Below are positions 1 through 9,221 of a stretch of 58,780 nucleotides of DNA, piece after piece. This stretch comes from Paludibacteraceae bacterium (GTDB lineage: Bacteria > Bacteroidota > Bacteroidia > Bacteroidales > Paludibacteraceae), in the NCBI GenBank assembly GCA_024401565.1, contig JAKSKU010000014.1:1-58780 (forward strand), given 5' to 3'. The notes beneath the pieces were generated by a model. It ran no database searches, had not been told where the DNA came from, and saw only the letters and a list, made by a program, of their open reading frames with translations. The position numbers and the translations under genes are program-made. How positions within the stretch are numbered: position 1 is the stretch's first letter; the number at the start of each line of letters is the position of its first letter.

Positions 1-47
1 ACAAGGGGGAACTTTTAATAGGCACATTGGATGATTTGATTGTCTGA
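1..47 (+). CDS. 3' end of a hypothetical protein, paralogue of the next gene (partial)
   Basis: Only the last 14 codons and a TGA stop (45-47) are inside the window. The readable tail, KGELLIGTLDDLIV, matches the tail of the gene at 356-1300, KEGICIGSIDSLVI, at the same distance from a shared downstream repeat. This indicates a tandem duplication of gene plus repeat. No function can be given. Confidence 0.55.
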   Translation, partial: KGELLIGTLDDLIV

Positions 48-61
48 TAAAATGGCTGTGG

Positions 62-343
62 GCCAGTTCCCCAACCGTGGCAACGGTTGATCCTAACAGG
101 CCATGGTTGACGAAGAGGCGAAGCCTTTCGGCTACTGTGGCCGACATATGAAATTTGATATATCAAAACAGAAAACAGCGATTTATATGAAAAATCAATC
201 GCTTGGAAAACACCACAACATGTTGTGTTTGGAAAACACCCTAACGGTGAAAACATTAACAAAGAAAACCGTTGGGATTTCCACTGCAGATTGGTTTTCC
301 CGACAATTACGCATTACGAATTACGCATTACGCATTACGCATT
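62..343 (+). repeat. Duplicated intergenic repeat, copy A1
   Basis: The block follows the upstream stop codon and recurs at 1314-1492 after the paralogous gene. It opens with a hairpin (CAACCGT, loop GGCA, ACGGTTG), then a stretch shared with copy A2 as far as position 150, then about 100 bases absent from A2, then a shared tail. It ends in a short tandem array of ATTACG(A/C) units at 305-343. The open reading frame across it is most likely fortuitous, because the same peptide appears at the A2 copy. Confidence 0.7.
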
Positions 344-355
344 AAATAAAAATTT

Positions 356-1300
356 ATGAGGCAGATTAATGATCCTGTATTTGGAGAATTGGAATACGAC
401 GGAGTGAAGAAAGCTTGGACCAAGAGAATCCCTCTTGGTATTTGGTTCGGAGATGATTATCAATTAGACCTCGTCATTAAATGTGATGAAGATAAGGAAA
501 TTACAGATGAACAACGTGAGGCTTATAAATCATATTTGGCAAATCTGTCTAATTACTCGAGTGAAGTATATAAAGTTCTTTTCTCTTATTATAAGGACCA
601 TTATGAGGAGTTTAATAGACAATGGGAATTACCAGATAAATTGAAAATTGAGGTTGTTGAAGCATTGGTGACACTTAGATTTTATAAGCCCAAACAACTA
701 TTTATCGATCAAAAAGGAAACTATGGATGGTTGTCGACATTTATTTCACCACAATATCTTATCTCCGTCATTCTATCCGATGGCAAACCAAGAATCTTCC
801 AAGGTTGGAATGTTTTGAGATATGATTATGCTGGAGTTGATGATGATGTGTTTGGCGAGATGTATTTTGATCAAGGTTGGTGTAAATGGATAAAGACAGA
901 TATCAATGGAACTGATGGAGAGTGGGTAATGATGGAAGCTCATTCTGCGTTTCGTTCGTCTAAAATTTCTCCGGAACAAAAAGCCAACTATCAAAAGTAC
1001 ATCAAAAATGAAAAGTCATTCATGGAAGAGTATCCAAAAGTGTTGTTGGAATATTACAAGAAAAACTATGGCACTATAGCGGATATTTGGGATGATGCTG
1101 ATTTATTCGATCCAGACGACATGGATGAGAATTCTATTAAAGATTTAGTAGAATTCAATAAATTATATTTTAACGATAATGGCAGATGCTACGGATGGCT
1201 ATGTGAATGTGCATGGGATGAGGTGTACGGTTTATCCATTTACTACGACAACACAAAAGAAGGAATCTGCATAGGCTCTATAGATTCTTTGGTCATCTGA
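356..1300 (+). CDS. Hypothetical protein with two tandem DUF6985-like domains
   Basis: This is a 314-residue acidic protein without signal peptide or membrane segment, so probably cytoplasmic. It contains an internal duplication. Residues about 5-115 begin with FGELEYDG and continue through an aromatic, Tyr-rich helical stretch; residues about 165-260 restart with FGEMYFDQ and repeat the same layout. The pattern resembles small DUF6985-type domains often found in paralogous clusters, but that assignment is tentative and no catalytic residues are visible. The tail of a paralogue lies directly upstream (1-47) and a duplicated repeat flanks both genes, so the locus has grown by tandem duplication. 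Function unknown; immunity-type roles are one possibility but nothing here proves it. Confidence 0.6.
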   Translation: MRQINDPVFGELEYDGVKKAWTKRIPLGIWFGDDYQLDLVIKCDEDKEITDEQREAYKSYLANLSNYSSEVYKVLFSYYKDHYEEFNRQWELPDKLKIEVVEALVTLRFYKPKQLFIDQKGNYGWLSTFISPQYLISVILSDGKPRIFQGWNVLRYDYAGVDDDVFGEMYFDQGWCKWIKTDINGTDGEWVMMEAHSAFRSSKISPEQKANYQKYIKNEKSFMEEYPKVLLEYYKKNYGTIADIWDDADLFDPDDMDENSIKDLVEFNKLYFNDNGRCYGWLCECAWDEVYGLSIYYDNTKEGICIGSIDSLVI

Positions 1301-1313
1301 TAAACATGGATGG

Positions 1314-1492
1314 TGCCAGTTCCCCAACCGTGGCAACGGTTGATCCTAACAGGTCATGGTTGACGAAGAGGCGAAGCCTATCGTCTACCGTGGCCGACAT
1401 ATAACGGAGAAAAACATTAACAAAGAAAACGGTTGGGAGTTCCATAACAGATTGGTTTATCCCGACAATTACGAATTACGAATTACGCATTA
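1314..1492 (+). repeat. Duplicated intergenic repeat, copy A2
   Basis: Second copy of the block at 62-343, lacking about 100 internal bases. The CAACCGT/ACGGTTG hairpin, the following 60 bases, the later stretch around 1409-1460 and the closing ATTACGA-type units are all recognisable. It lies between the DUF6985-like gene and malQ. An in-frame ATG inside it (1356) could be read as an N-terminal extension of malQ, but the repeat origin argues against that. Confidence 0.7.
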
Positions 1493-1580
1493 TGAATTTT
1501 GCTTTTCAGAATTCATAATCTCCCAAAAATTTCATAATTTTGGCATATTCATATTTTCAATAGCAAAAAGGAGATATATT

Positions 1581-4238
1581 ATGTCGCAAATAACATTTCT
1601 ATTAAAGGCAGACGGCATCATAGCCGACCAAATATATATTGCTGGAGCATGCAACGAACTTGGATTCACCGAGGAGAACGCGCTTCCAATGATGGAAACA
1701 TCTGACGGCTGGGAACTGACTATCAACATCAACCGCAGCAATATCAGATATTCTTACTTTTACAAGATTGGAGAAGAGACACGTCAAGAAGCATGGATGT
1801 CTAGAAAAGTAGAGCTTCCTACAAAACAAAATATAAAAATCGCCATTATAGACAAATATGGTGCGACAGACTCCACTAAGAACATATTGAACACAAAAGC
1901 TTTTACAGAAGCTGTATGCTATCACGCCACTAAATATGAACTGCCGAAGAGACTATCACCTGTCTTATTTTCAGTAACTATGCCAAATCTCCTTAAAGAG
2001 CATGAGATTTGTCTTATAGGCGACCAAAGCCAGTGGGGAAAATGGAAAGAAGACGAAGCGATGAAGCTATCGTGCGCTGGAGCCCCATATTTCTGGTGCA
2101 CATCAGAAGGAAGTAAACTCAAGAAGACGTCGGAATACAAATACGTCATCAGGGACAAAAAGACAAAATCCATACTAGCCTGGGAAGAGGGAGAGAACCG
2201 TAAATTCAAGCTACCTAAAGGCAATTATAATTTTGTTATTGTAAACGACGGTGTTCCAAACTTCATGTTGCCACACTTCAAAGGAGCAGGTGTAGCCATC
2301 CCTATATTCTCACTTCGTACGAAAAAAAGCTTTGGATGCGGTGAATTCGCAGATTTGAAACCTTTTGCCGACCTTGCAAAAGCAATGGGATTGCGTATTA
2401 TTCAGACGTTGCCTATCAACGATACCACAAGTCGCCACACCTGGAAAGACTCATATCCATATAGTGCCATCTCCACATTTGCTCTTCACCCGATGTATAT
2501 CTCAATTGAAGACTGTGGAGAAGTGCCAAACAAGTACGATTTCGACAAGATGCGTAACGACTTGAACGCTCTTGAAGCCGTCGACTACGAAAAAGTGATG
2601 AATTGGAAAATGAGTATTCTCCAGAACATGTTCGACAGAGACAAAGATTCATTCCTCAACAGTGAAGAGTTTAAGACATTCTACAACGCCAACATGCATT
2701 GGCTTCGTCCGTATGCGGCATTCTCTTACTTAAGAGACAGATTCGGAACATGCGAAACATCACAATGGGGTGACTATGCAAAATATACAGACGGAAAAAT
2801 GTCAGCACTTTGCGACCCACAAAGCGACGCATATCCCAAAGTCACATTCTACTACTACATACAGTATCATTTGGACCGTCAACTAAAAAATGCTGTAGCT
2901 TATTGCCATAGCATAGGAATAGCATTGAAGGGAGATATTCCTATTGGCATGGATTTGAATAGCGTCGACGTATGGCAATATCCAAAATTGTTTGATTGCA
3001 ACGGTAGCGCGGGTGCTCCACCTGATGATTTCTCTATCTATGGTCAGAACTGGGGATTCCCTATCTACAACTGGAAAGAGATGCAGAAAGATGATTTCTC
3101 ATGGTGGAGAAACCGATTCAACAAGATGTCGGACTATTTCGACGCATACAGAATCGACCACATACTTGGTTTTTTCCGCATTTTCCGTATACCAAAAGAC
3201 TGCGTTTGGGGATTATTGGGACAGTTTGCCCCAGCATTGCCAATGACAAAAGATGAAATCGAATCGTTCGGTATAGAATTTGACGAAGAGAGTTTCTGCG
3301 AGCCAAACACAAACGACGAAATATTAAGGCGTCTGTTTGGAGGAGACTATCTATTGGTAAAACAGAAATATCTTATCGAAATCGACGAAAACAAGTACAA
3401 ACTTCGTAAAGAAATCGACACACAACGTAAGATAAAGGCACTGCTTCCTTATGGCACAGACGCAGAAAAGAAGATTCGTGACGGATTGATGAGTCTGCTT
3501 TGTCAGGTATTGTTCGTTCGCGATTATCAAGACCCGACAAAATACCATCCACGCATCACTGTGCAGAACAGCGAAGCATACTCGATGCTTGATCCGCAAA
3601 TGAGGGATAAGATCAACCGCTTATACAACTATTTCTACTTTGAGCGTCACAACTCATTCTGGGCTGAGCAAGCTATGGAAAAACTTCCATCCCTGGTACA
3701 CAGCACAACCATGATGTGTTGTGGAGAAGACCTAGGAATGGTGCCAGCATGCGTGCCAGACGTCATGAACGAGTTAGGCATTCTCTCATTGGAAATCCAA
3801 CGTATGCCAAAAGAATTCAATGTAGAGTTCGGCCATCTGGAAAAGACCCCATACCGCAGTGTCTGCACAACATCGACACACGACATGAGCACTATGCGAG
3901 CATGGTGGGAGGAAGACAAAGACAAACGCCAGAGATATTTCAACAACTATCTGCATGAATACGGCGACTCCCCTATATTCTGTGAGCCATGGATATGTGA
4001 AAAGATTATAGCATCACATCTTGAGTCTCCAGCCATGTGGGTGATTCTTCCTATTCAGGATTGGATGGCAATCGACGGCAACGTCCGCTGGGACAAAACA
4101 TTCAAAGAGAGAATCAACGACCCTGGAAACCCAGACAACTATTGGTGCTACAGAATGCATAAGAACGTCGAGGACCTATTAAACAACAAATTCTTCTGCG
4201 ACAAAGTAGCCGATCTAAACAAAGTGCACGGCAGATGA
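1581..4238 (+). CDS. malQ: 4-alpha-glucanotransferase (amylomaltase), DPE2-like with N-terminal starch-binding domains
   Basis: This GH77 disproportionating enzyme moves alpha-1,4-glucan segments between maltodextrins and glucose in the cytoplasm. From the ATG at 1581, which has a good upstream AAAAGGAG, the product is 885 residues, much longer than E. coli MalQ and matching the Bacteroidetes/plant DPE2 layout. Residues about 1-95 and 115-225 are CBM20-like modules, followed by the GH77 barrel from about residue 250. The catalytic set is visible: nucleophile Asp about 526 (RIDHILGF), acid Glu about 716 (GEDLGMVP) and Asp about 768 (THDMSTMR). A longer reading from 1356 would encode only repeat-derived sequence. 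A terminator follows at 4277. Confidence 0.95.
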   Translation: MSQITFLLKADGIIADQIYIAGACNELGFTEENALPMMETSDGWELTININRSNIRYSYFYKIGEETRQEAWMSRKVELPTKQNIKIAIIDKYGATDSTKNILNTKAFTEAVCYHATKYELPKRLSPVLFSVTMPNLLKEHEICLIGDQSQWGKWKEDEAMKLSCAGAPYFWCTSEGSKLKKTSEYKYVIRDKKTKSILAWEEGENRKFKLPKGNYNFVIVNDGVPNFMLPHFKGAGVAIPIFSLRTKKSFGCGEFADLKPFADLAKAMGLRIIQTLPINDTTSRHTWKDSYPYSAISTFALHPMYISIEDCGEVPNKYDFDKMRNDLNALEAVDYEKVMNWKMSILQNMFDRDKDSFLNSEEFKTFYNANMHWLRPYAAFSYLRDRFGTCETSQWGDYAKYTDGKMSALCDPQSDAYPKVTFYYYIQYHLDRQLKNAVAYCHSIGIALKGDIPIGMDLNSVDVWQYPKLFDCNGSAGAPPDDFSIYGQNWGFPIYNWKEMQKDDFSWWRNRFNKMSDYFDAYRIDHILGFFRIFRIPKDCVWGLLGQFAPALPMTKDEIESFGIEFDEESFCEPNTNDEILRRLFGGDYLLVKQKYLIEIDENKYKLRKEIDTQRKIKALLPYGTDAEKKIRDGLMSLLCQVLFVRDYQDPTKYHPRITVQNSEAYSMLDPQMRDKINRLYNYFYFERHNSFWAEQAMEKLPSLVHSTTMMCCGEDLGMVPACVPDVMNELGILSLEIQRMPKEFNVEFGHLEKTPYRSVCTTSTHDMSTMRAWWEEDKDKRQRYFNNYLHEYGDSPIFCEPWICEKIIASHLESPAMWVILPIQDWMAIDGNVRWDKTFKERINDPGNPDNYWCYRMHKNVEDLLNNKFFCDKVADLNKVHGR

Positions 4239-4276
4239 TTCTACAATGCAAAATTTGAAATGCAAAATGCTAAACA

Positions 4277-4315
4277 AAAGGAGACGCGGCCATTCACGTC
4301 TCCTTTAATTTTATT
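4277..4315. terminator. Bidirectional rho-independent terminator between malQ and DUF445 gene
   Basis: Arms AAAGGAGACG (4277-4286) and CGTCTCCTTT (4297-4306) pair perfectly around a 10-nt loop and are followed by a T-rich tract. The A-rich 5' side lets it serve the convergent DUF445 gene as well. Confidence 0.85.
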
Positions 4316-4331
4316 AAATATCAGTATTTTA

Positions 4332-5255
4332 TCAAACAATAAAGAATATATTCGCAAGTCCAATAATAGCACCAAGTAGTCCACCCAGCAAGACAAGCAT
4401 ATCCAACTCATTATTGGCGACATCCAGCACAAGTCTTTCAACAGTTGGCATATCCATGCCATTAATCTTATCCTCCACCATACTACGGATATCAACCGTT
4501 TTGAGCAGACGAGGCACTTCCGTCTTCACCTTCTCGGTATAAATTGACACAACGTCACACTTCAATTTTTCTAGTTTCTCATCCGAAATACGAACAGTCC
4601 AAGAAGCGACCGTACCACTGGCAAATCGCTCGATTTCATCATCTACAATCGTCAGAAGCATCTTTCTGCCGTCTCCACGCATCACATCATTGATCAGATT
4701 AGCCAATTTGGGAGTAACCTTATCCTTTATAGAGTCAGCCACCATATTTTTGGCAAGCATCCCCATAAATCCGTCGCCTACCCTATCGTCGAACGCTGAC
4801 ATTGCGGATGACGCAATAGTTTTTCCTATATTATCGTCAGAAACGATACCATCTATCTTTTCCCCAAGACTATTCTTTACTCTTCCCATAAGAGAGTCCA
4901 CTCTTTCCTCACCCGCGTATTTGCTGAAGAAAACCTTAAGGGATTCGTCATTCGATTGAAACGAACGAACAATCTCTTCAACTTTAGCCTTTAGTTTTTC
5001 AATTGTCTCATCCGACAATAGCATTTTGGACATTCCCTCCGCATCCACAAGATTCTCACCGACAACTCGTCCAATAGCAGATGCCAGTTCACCCTGACGT
5101 TTGGGAATTATACCAGGTGTGAACGGAATAACAAAACCAAACAGACGTTTTTCCGTATATGGGCGAAACATCATTTTTATCGCAAGATAGTTGGTGAAAG
5201 CACCTATGACTCCACCCAACATCACAGGGAATAATAATCTAAGTATTTCCATCAA
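4332..5255 (-). CDS. DUF445 family membrane protein
   Basis: This 307-residue protein belongs to the DUF445 (YheB-like) family of unknown biochemical role. The N-terminus (residues 5-25) is a hydrophobic segment with the family signature GAFTNYLAIKMMFRP, followed by PFTPGIIPKRQGELA. The middle is a long helical, charged region, and the last 25 residues form a second hydrophobic segment (LLGGLLGAIIGLANIF). The family is thought to sit in the membrane with a large helical domain. Two consecutive ATGs (5255 and 5252) are possible starts. It is convergent with malQ and shares its terminator. Upstream lies only AT-rich DNA. Confidence 0.85.
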   Translation of the reverse strand: MMEILRLLFPVMLGGVIGAFTNYLAIKMMFRPYTEKRLFGFVIPFTPGIIPKRQGELASAIGRVVGENLVDAEGMSKMLLSDETIEKLKAKVEEIVRSFQSNDESLKVFFSKYAGEERVDSLMGRVKNSLGEKIDGIVSDDNIGKTIASSAMSAFDDRVGDGFMGMLAKNMVADSIKDKVTPKLANLINDVMRGDGRKMLLTIVDDEIERFASGTVASWTVRISDEKLEKLKCDVVSIYTEKVKTEVPRLLKTVDIRSMVEDKINGMDMPTVERLVLDVANNELDMLVLLGGLLGAIIGLANIFFIV

Positions 5256-5502
5256 TTCTATTTATCAAGTGAATATACGGCACGAAAGTATTATTTATTA
5301 CTTATATTGAAATAAAATAGACAAATTTTATGATTCTAAAGTGTTAAAAAAATCCAGACATATTCAATATAGATTATATAGACTAAAAAAAATACTATTC
5401 TACTTTTTAAATAAAATACTAATTTTCAATACTTTGAATAAAAACAAACAAATCCCTTTATAATTTTTATGTATTTTTTACACAAATTTTCTCATAAAAC
5501 GC
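5256..5502. other. AT-rich intergenic stretch
   Basis: The region between the DUF445 start and the NAD operon promoter is very AT-rich. No open reading frame, RNA gene or repeat was recognised in it. It presumably carries the divergent DUF445 promoter, but I could not fix a clear -7/-33 pair for that gene. Confidence 0.5.
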
Positions 5503-5533
5503 TTGCAAATAAAAAAACATGACGTATATTTGC
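5503..5533 (+). promoter_or_regulatory. Promoter of the NAD salvage operon
   Basis: TTG at 5503-5505, a 19-nt spacer and TATATTTGC at 5525-5533 match the Bacteroidetes sigma-ABfr consensus closely. The first start codon (5571) is 37 nt downstream. Confidence 0.85.
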
Positions 5534-5570
5534 AGTGTAAACATAACACAACAACTAAAATTTAGAGACT

Positions 5571-6092
5571 ATGAAAACATTCTTATTGGTAGTCGACATG
5601 CAAGTCGATTTTGTTACAGGAGCACTTGGTTCAAACGCAGCTCAGGCAGCGGTAGCAGAAGTTGTTAGACTTTGTGAAAATGCAGAAAAAGAGAACACAC
5701 CTATAGGTTTTACTTTCGACACTCACAATACAAGCAACTATGCAGAGGCAATGGAAGGAAAAATGATACCACTACACTGTGTAGATGGCACGGAAGGTTG
5801 GAAACTTGTTCCAGAGTTAAGAAAATACAAAGGAGCATACATAAAGAAAGGCAACTTCATGATGGATGAAGATCTTGCAGAAAAGAATATTCCAGCCGAT
5901 GTAGAAGAGATCAGGATATGCGGAGTTTGTACGGACATATGTGTGGTATCTAATGCCCTTCTTCTTCGCCGCAAGTATCCAGCAGTCCAAATCACAGTAG
6001 TGGCAAAAGCTTGTGCTGGATTGAGCGAAGAAAAGCACAAAGCAGCGCTTGAAGTAATGAAAAGTTGTCTTATCAACATAGAGGAGGATTAA
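5571..6092 (+). CDS. Isochorismatase/nicotinamidase-family cysteine hydrolase
   Basis: First gene of a four-gene operon whose other members are NAD-pathway enzymes, so nicotinamidase (nicotinamide to nicotinate plus ammonia) is the likeliest activity. Family residues are visible: Asp9 (VVDMQVDF), metal-type residues Asp50/His52 (FTFDTHN) and His69, Lys93 (IKKGNF) and nucleophile Cys124 (GVCTDICVVSNA). At 173 residues it is shorter than classical PncA (about 210), closer to compact isochorismatase-like hydrolases, so the substrate is inferred from context. The next gene starts 3 nt after the stop, implying translational coupling. Confidence 0.8.
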   Translation: MKTFLLVVDMQVDFVTGALGSNAAQAAVAEVVRLCENAEKENTPIGFTFDTHNTSNYAEAMEGKMIPLHCVDGTEGWKLVPELRKYKGAYIKKGNFMMDEDLAEKNIPADVEEIRICGVCTDICVVSNALLLRRKYPAVQITVVAKACAGLSEEKHKAALEVMKSCLINIEED

Positions 6093-6095
6093 ATC

Positions 6096-6944
6096 ATGAT
6101 CAAATTAGAAGTTTTATGTAAAGACGTTGCTTTATTTGAGCAAATCTTTCCAGCAGACGCAAAAACATTTCCCGACGGGACACCAGCCATAGTGTTTGAG
6201 TTTGATACTTATAATTTGGATATGGCACCGTCGGAATGGAGAATTCTCTGGATATACGAAAACATGGCAGAATTGTTCGTCCTGCAATGTATAGCAGACA
6301 AGATACGATCGACTGAGTACAAAAACCTCAAGATCACTCTTGATTTACCATATGTTCCAAACGCAAGAATGGACAGGGTGAAGAATACACATGATGTATT
6401 TACATTAAAGACATTCTCCAATATTATCAACTCAATGGAATTCGATAAAGTTCGTGTCTACAATATACACTCGAACGTTTCATTGGCATTGATCAACAAT
6501 GTGGAACATATCGACTGCGAGAAGGAGATATACGAAATCATTGATATCTGCAAACCAGACACTCTATACTACCCAGACGAAGGCGCGATGAAAAGATATT
6601 CAGAAATGAAAGTCAGCAAAGAGCACCCATTCGTATTCGGGATGAAGAAAAGAGATTGGGTTACAGGAAACATTCTCGGATTGGATATTATCGGAGACAC
6701 AGATTTAGTGAAAGACAAGACAATTCTTATCGTAGACGATATCTGCAGCAAAGGAGGCACTTTTAAATTCAGTGCACTGAAGCTGAAAGAGTTGGGTGCA
6801 AAAGAAGTATACCTTTTCATCACGCACTGTGAAAATGTAATAGACATTGACGCTCTGAAAGAGTCCGGAATAAGCAGAGTATTCACAACCAACACAATCT
6901 TTAGTCTAGACGATCCGTTCGTCAAAGTATTGAAAAAATTCTAA
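6096..6944 (+). CDS. Ribose-phosphate pyrophosphokinase-like protein (possible ADP-ribose pyrophosphokinase)
   Basis: This 282-residue protein is homologous to PRPP synthetase, which makes the PRPP consumed by phosphoribosyltransferases. It keeps a variant ATP-binding segment PNARMDR (about 89-95; housekeeping Prs has YARQDR) and the PRPP loop ILIVDDICSKGGTF with Asp214/Asp215. It is shorter than housekeeping Prs (about 310) and divergent from it. Its position directly before a NAMPT-type gene is the arrangement of nadV operons and also of phage NARP1, where the Prs-like partner (Adps) pyrophosphorylates ADP-ribose. Sequence alone does not decide between PRPP and ADP-ribose pyrophosphate synthesis. 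The gap to the next gene is 17 nt. Confidence 0.8.
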   Translation: MIKLEVLCKDVALFEQIFPADAKTFPDGTPAIVFEFDTYNLDMAPSEWRILWIYENMAELFVLQCIADKIRSTEYKNLKITLDLPYVPNARMDRVKNTHDVFTLKTFSNIINSMEFDKVRVYNIHSNVSLALINNVEHIDCEKEIYEIIDICKPDTLYYPDEGAMKRYSEMKVSKEHPFVFGMKKRDWVTGNILGLDIIGDTDLVKDKTILIVDDICSKGGTFKFSALKLKELGAKEVYLFITHCENVIDIDALKESGISRVFTTNTIFSLDDPFVKVLKKF

Positions 6945-6961
6945 CTATTAAATTTTACGCT

Positions 6962-8461
6962 ATGATAGATATAAATGCAATGCTTTTGTGCGACACTTAT
7001 AAGACTGTCCACAATAAGATGTACGATAATAGACTGACAAATCTCACATCTTACCTTGTGCCACGCAAGTCAATGCCAGCAGGACAAGATCACGTAGTAT
7101 TATTTGGTGTACAGGCTTTCGTAGAAGAATATATGGTAGAGTATTTCAACAAAAACTTCTTCAAACGAGATTGGACAGATTTGGAGCGGGAATACAGATA
7201 CATAATGGACACTCAACTTGGCGAAAACAACTACGCAATAGATCAAGTGAAAGAACTTCACGACCTAGGCTATTTGCCCTTGGAAATTAAGGCATTACCT
7301 GAAGGATCTGTTGTAAACATGGGAGTTCCTGTTGTATCAGTCACAAACACAGATCCGCGTTTTTACTGGTTAACACAATGGGTAGAGTGTTTGATGCAGT
7401 CAGAACTTTGGGCAACATGCAACTATGCTACAATAGGCCATATGTATCTGAAACTTGCAAAAAAATGGTATGAGAAGACAGCAGACGACAGCATCGACGT
7501 CAGAAATGCATTTTCTGATTTCGGAATGAGAGGAAGATTCGGTGTTAACGATGCAGTTAGATGTTCAGCATCATGGCTACTATCAGCCAACAAGACATCT
7601 ACAATTCCAGCGTTGGCATATGTAGACAAATACTACGATGCAAACGTCAAAATAAACGGGATCGGACAAGGAGCCGTTTCAACAGAGCACTCTGTGATCT
7701 GCTCTCGCACAGCAATGGGTTGCGATGAAGAAACATTCTTGAAAAAAATGTTGACAGAGTTGTATCCAAACACAAGTTTCTCTTTCTTGGGAGACAGCTA
7801 CGACTACTGGAACGTGATAGACAATATACTGCCTCGATGCAAGAAAGAAATCATGGAGCACAACGGCAAATTGCTTATCCGTCCTGACAGCGGAGATCTA
7901 GCAGAGATTTGCGTTGAGACAATAAGCAAAATGTGGGACATGTTCGGAGGAAGCGTCAACGCCAAAGGCTACAAAGTATTGGACCCACACATCGGTTTGA
8001 TTCTCGGAGACGCGTCTACACTCAAAAATCTTCAGATCATCTGGACAAGATTAGAAGAAAGAGGTTTTGCCGCCAACAACATCATCTTTGGAGTAGGAGC
8101 ATTCTGTTTCTCAGCCGTGTTTGAAGGAGAGAAGATGATAGTCAATTCTAGAGACACATGGGGATTTGCATTGAAATCATGCTACGGAGAATACCGTAAC
8201 GACAACGGTGGCATCACTCCTATAATGATTCATAAAGATCCAAAGACAGATAAAACCAACTTAAAGAAGAGTCACAAAGGTATGGTTCTAGTCACACGCA
8301 ATGAAAATGGCGATTTCACAGTTCAAGACGGATACCTTAACGACAATTTCCCGGCAGAAAGCCACACAATGGAGTTAAAGTTTAAAGACGGCAAAGTATG
8401 CGGACGCGAAAACAACAAGTTTGAGCAGATTAGAAAAAGAATGTATGAATCAAAATTTTAA
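6962..8461 (+). CDS. nadV: Nicotinamide phosphoribosyltransferase-like protein (NAMPT/NadV type)
   Basis: This 499-residue protein has the length and motifs of NAMPT/NadV enzymes, which join nicotinamide to PRPP to give NMN. Visible signatures include LCDTYKTVH near the N-terminus, His about 243 in GAVSTEHSVICS (the catalytic-histidine region), the phosphate-binding IRPDSGD at about 306-312, and GDASTLKNLQ followed by IIFGVGAF in the C-terminal barrel. It is unlike the shorter nicotinate enzyme PncB. The upstream gene supplies a PRPP-type donor and the downstream gene is NadE. In NARP1 a homologous enzyme (Namat) uses ADP-ribose pyrophosphate to make NAD directly, an alternative here. Confidence 0.88.
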   Translation: MIDINAMLLCDTYKTVHNKMYDNRLTNLTSYLVPRKSMPAGQDHVVLFGVQAFVEEYMVEYFNKNFFKRDWTDLEREYRYIMDTQLGENNYAIDQVKELHDLGYLPLEIKALPEGSVVNMGVPVVSVTNTDPRFYWLTQWVECLMQSELWATCNYATIGHMYLKLAKKWYEKTADDSIDVRNAFSDFGMRGRFGVNDAVRCSASWLLSANKTSTIPALAYVDKYYDANVKINGIGQGAVSTEHSVICSRTAMGCDEETFLKKMLTELYPNTSFSFLGDSYDYWNVIDNILPRCKKEIMEHNGKLLIRPDSGDLAEICVETISKMWDMFGGSVNAKGYKVLDPHIGLILGDASTLKNLQIIWTRLEERGFAANNIIFGVGAFCFSAVFEGEKMIVNSRDTWGFALKSCYGEYRNDNGGITPIMIHKDPKTDKTNLKKSHKGMVLVTRNENGDFTVQDGYLNDNFPAESHTMELKFKDGKVCGRENNKFEQIRKRMYESKF

Positions 8462-8465
8462 AACT

Positions 8466-9215
8466 ATGGAAAATTTCAATGTAGAAAAGGCGACACGCCA
8501 CATCATAAAGTGGATCAAAGATTGGTTTGAAGAGAATGGACCAACATGCAACGCAATCGTCGGCATTTCAGGAGGAAAAGACAGTTCAGTGGTAGCTGCA
8601 TTATGTGTAGAGGCATTGGGTAAAGAGAGAGTCATCGGAGTGAAGATGCCACAAGGAGTACAGAAAGACATCAATGCCAGCAACATGTTGATTGAGCATT
8701 TGGGAATCAAAGCCATTGAAGTCAATATCGGTGCTGTTGTAGACGAAGCAAAGAAAGCCTTAGCAATTGCAGGAGTGGAGATGACGGCTCAAGCCAACAC
8801 TAACCTGCCGGCTCGTATCCGCATGACAACACTATACGCAGTCAGCCAATCAAACAACGGACGTGTTGCAAACACATGTAATGCGTCAGAAGATTTCGTA
8901 GGATACTCTACTAAGTACGGTGACGCTGCAGGAGATTTCTCACCACTGTCAAACTACACCGTAAGGGAGATACTACAGATTGGAGACCACATAGGAATAC
9001 CATACGAATTAGTACATAAGACGCCAATTGACGGACTTAACACAAATCCAGACGGATCATATGTGACTGACGAGCAATCTCTTGGCATGACTTATGCAGA
9101 AATCGACGATTATATTGAAAAAGGAGTTTGTCGACCAGAAATCAAAGATAAACTTCTTACAATGAATAAGAGAGCGATTGCTAAGAACAAAATGTTGAAA
9201 TGTCCACACGATTAA
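8466..9215 (+). CDS. nadE: NAD synthetase (ammonia-dependent, short form)
   Basis: NadE amidates nicotinate adenine dinucleotide to NAD with ATP and ammonia. The product from 8466 is 249 residues with no glutaminase domain. It shows the PP-loop GISGGKDSSVVAA and the C-terminal NTCNASEDFVGYSTKYGDAAGDFSP region split across the dinucleotide/ATP pocket. I chose ATG 8466, 4 nt after the nadV stop; in-frame ATGs at 8445 and 8421 would overlap nadV. Pairing NadE (deamidated route) with NAMPT (amidated route) is unusual; some short NadE proteins act as NMN synthetases, an alternative. The operon ends in a terminator at 9222. Confidence 0.88.
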   Translation: MENFNVEKATRHIIKWIKDWFEENGPTCNAIVGISGGKDSSVVAALCVEALGKERVIGVKMPQGVQKDINASNMLIEHLGIKAIEVNIGAVVDEAKKALAIAGVEMTAQANTNLPARIRMTTLYAVSQSNNGRVANTCNASEDFVGYSTKYGDAAGDFSPLSNYTVREILQIGDHIGIPYELVHKTPIDGLNTNPDGSYVTDEQSLGMTYAEIDDYIEKGVCRPEIKDKLLTMNKRAIAKNKMLKCPHD

Positions 9216-9221
9216 TATTTT

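Noticed and set aside
103-345. Open reading frame of 80 codons before the first complete gene
   Set aside because: It lies in the duplicated repeat and the same peptide start recurs at 1356; there is no domain or ribosome-binding evidence.
1356-1580. N-terminal extension of malQ
   Set aside because: Encoded by repeat DNA; a clear AAAAGGAG precedes the ATG at 1581, and the CBM20-like domain begins there.
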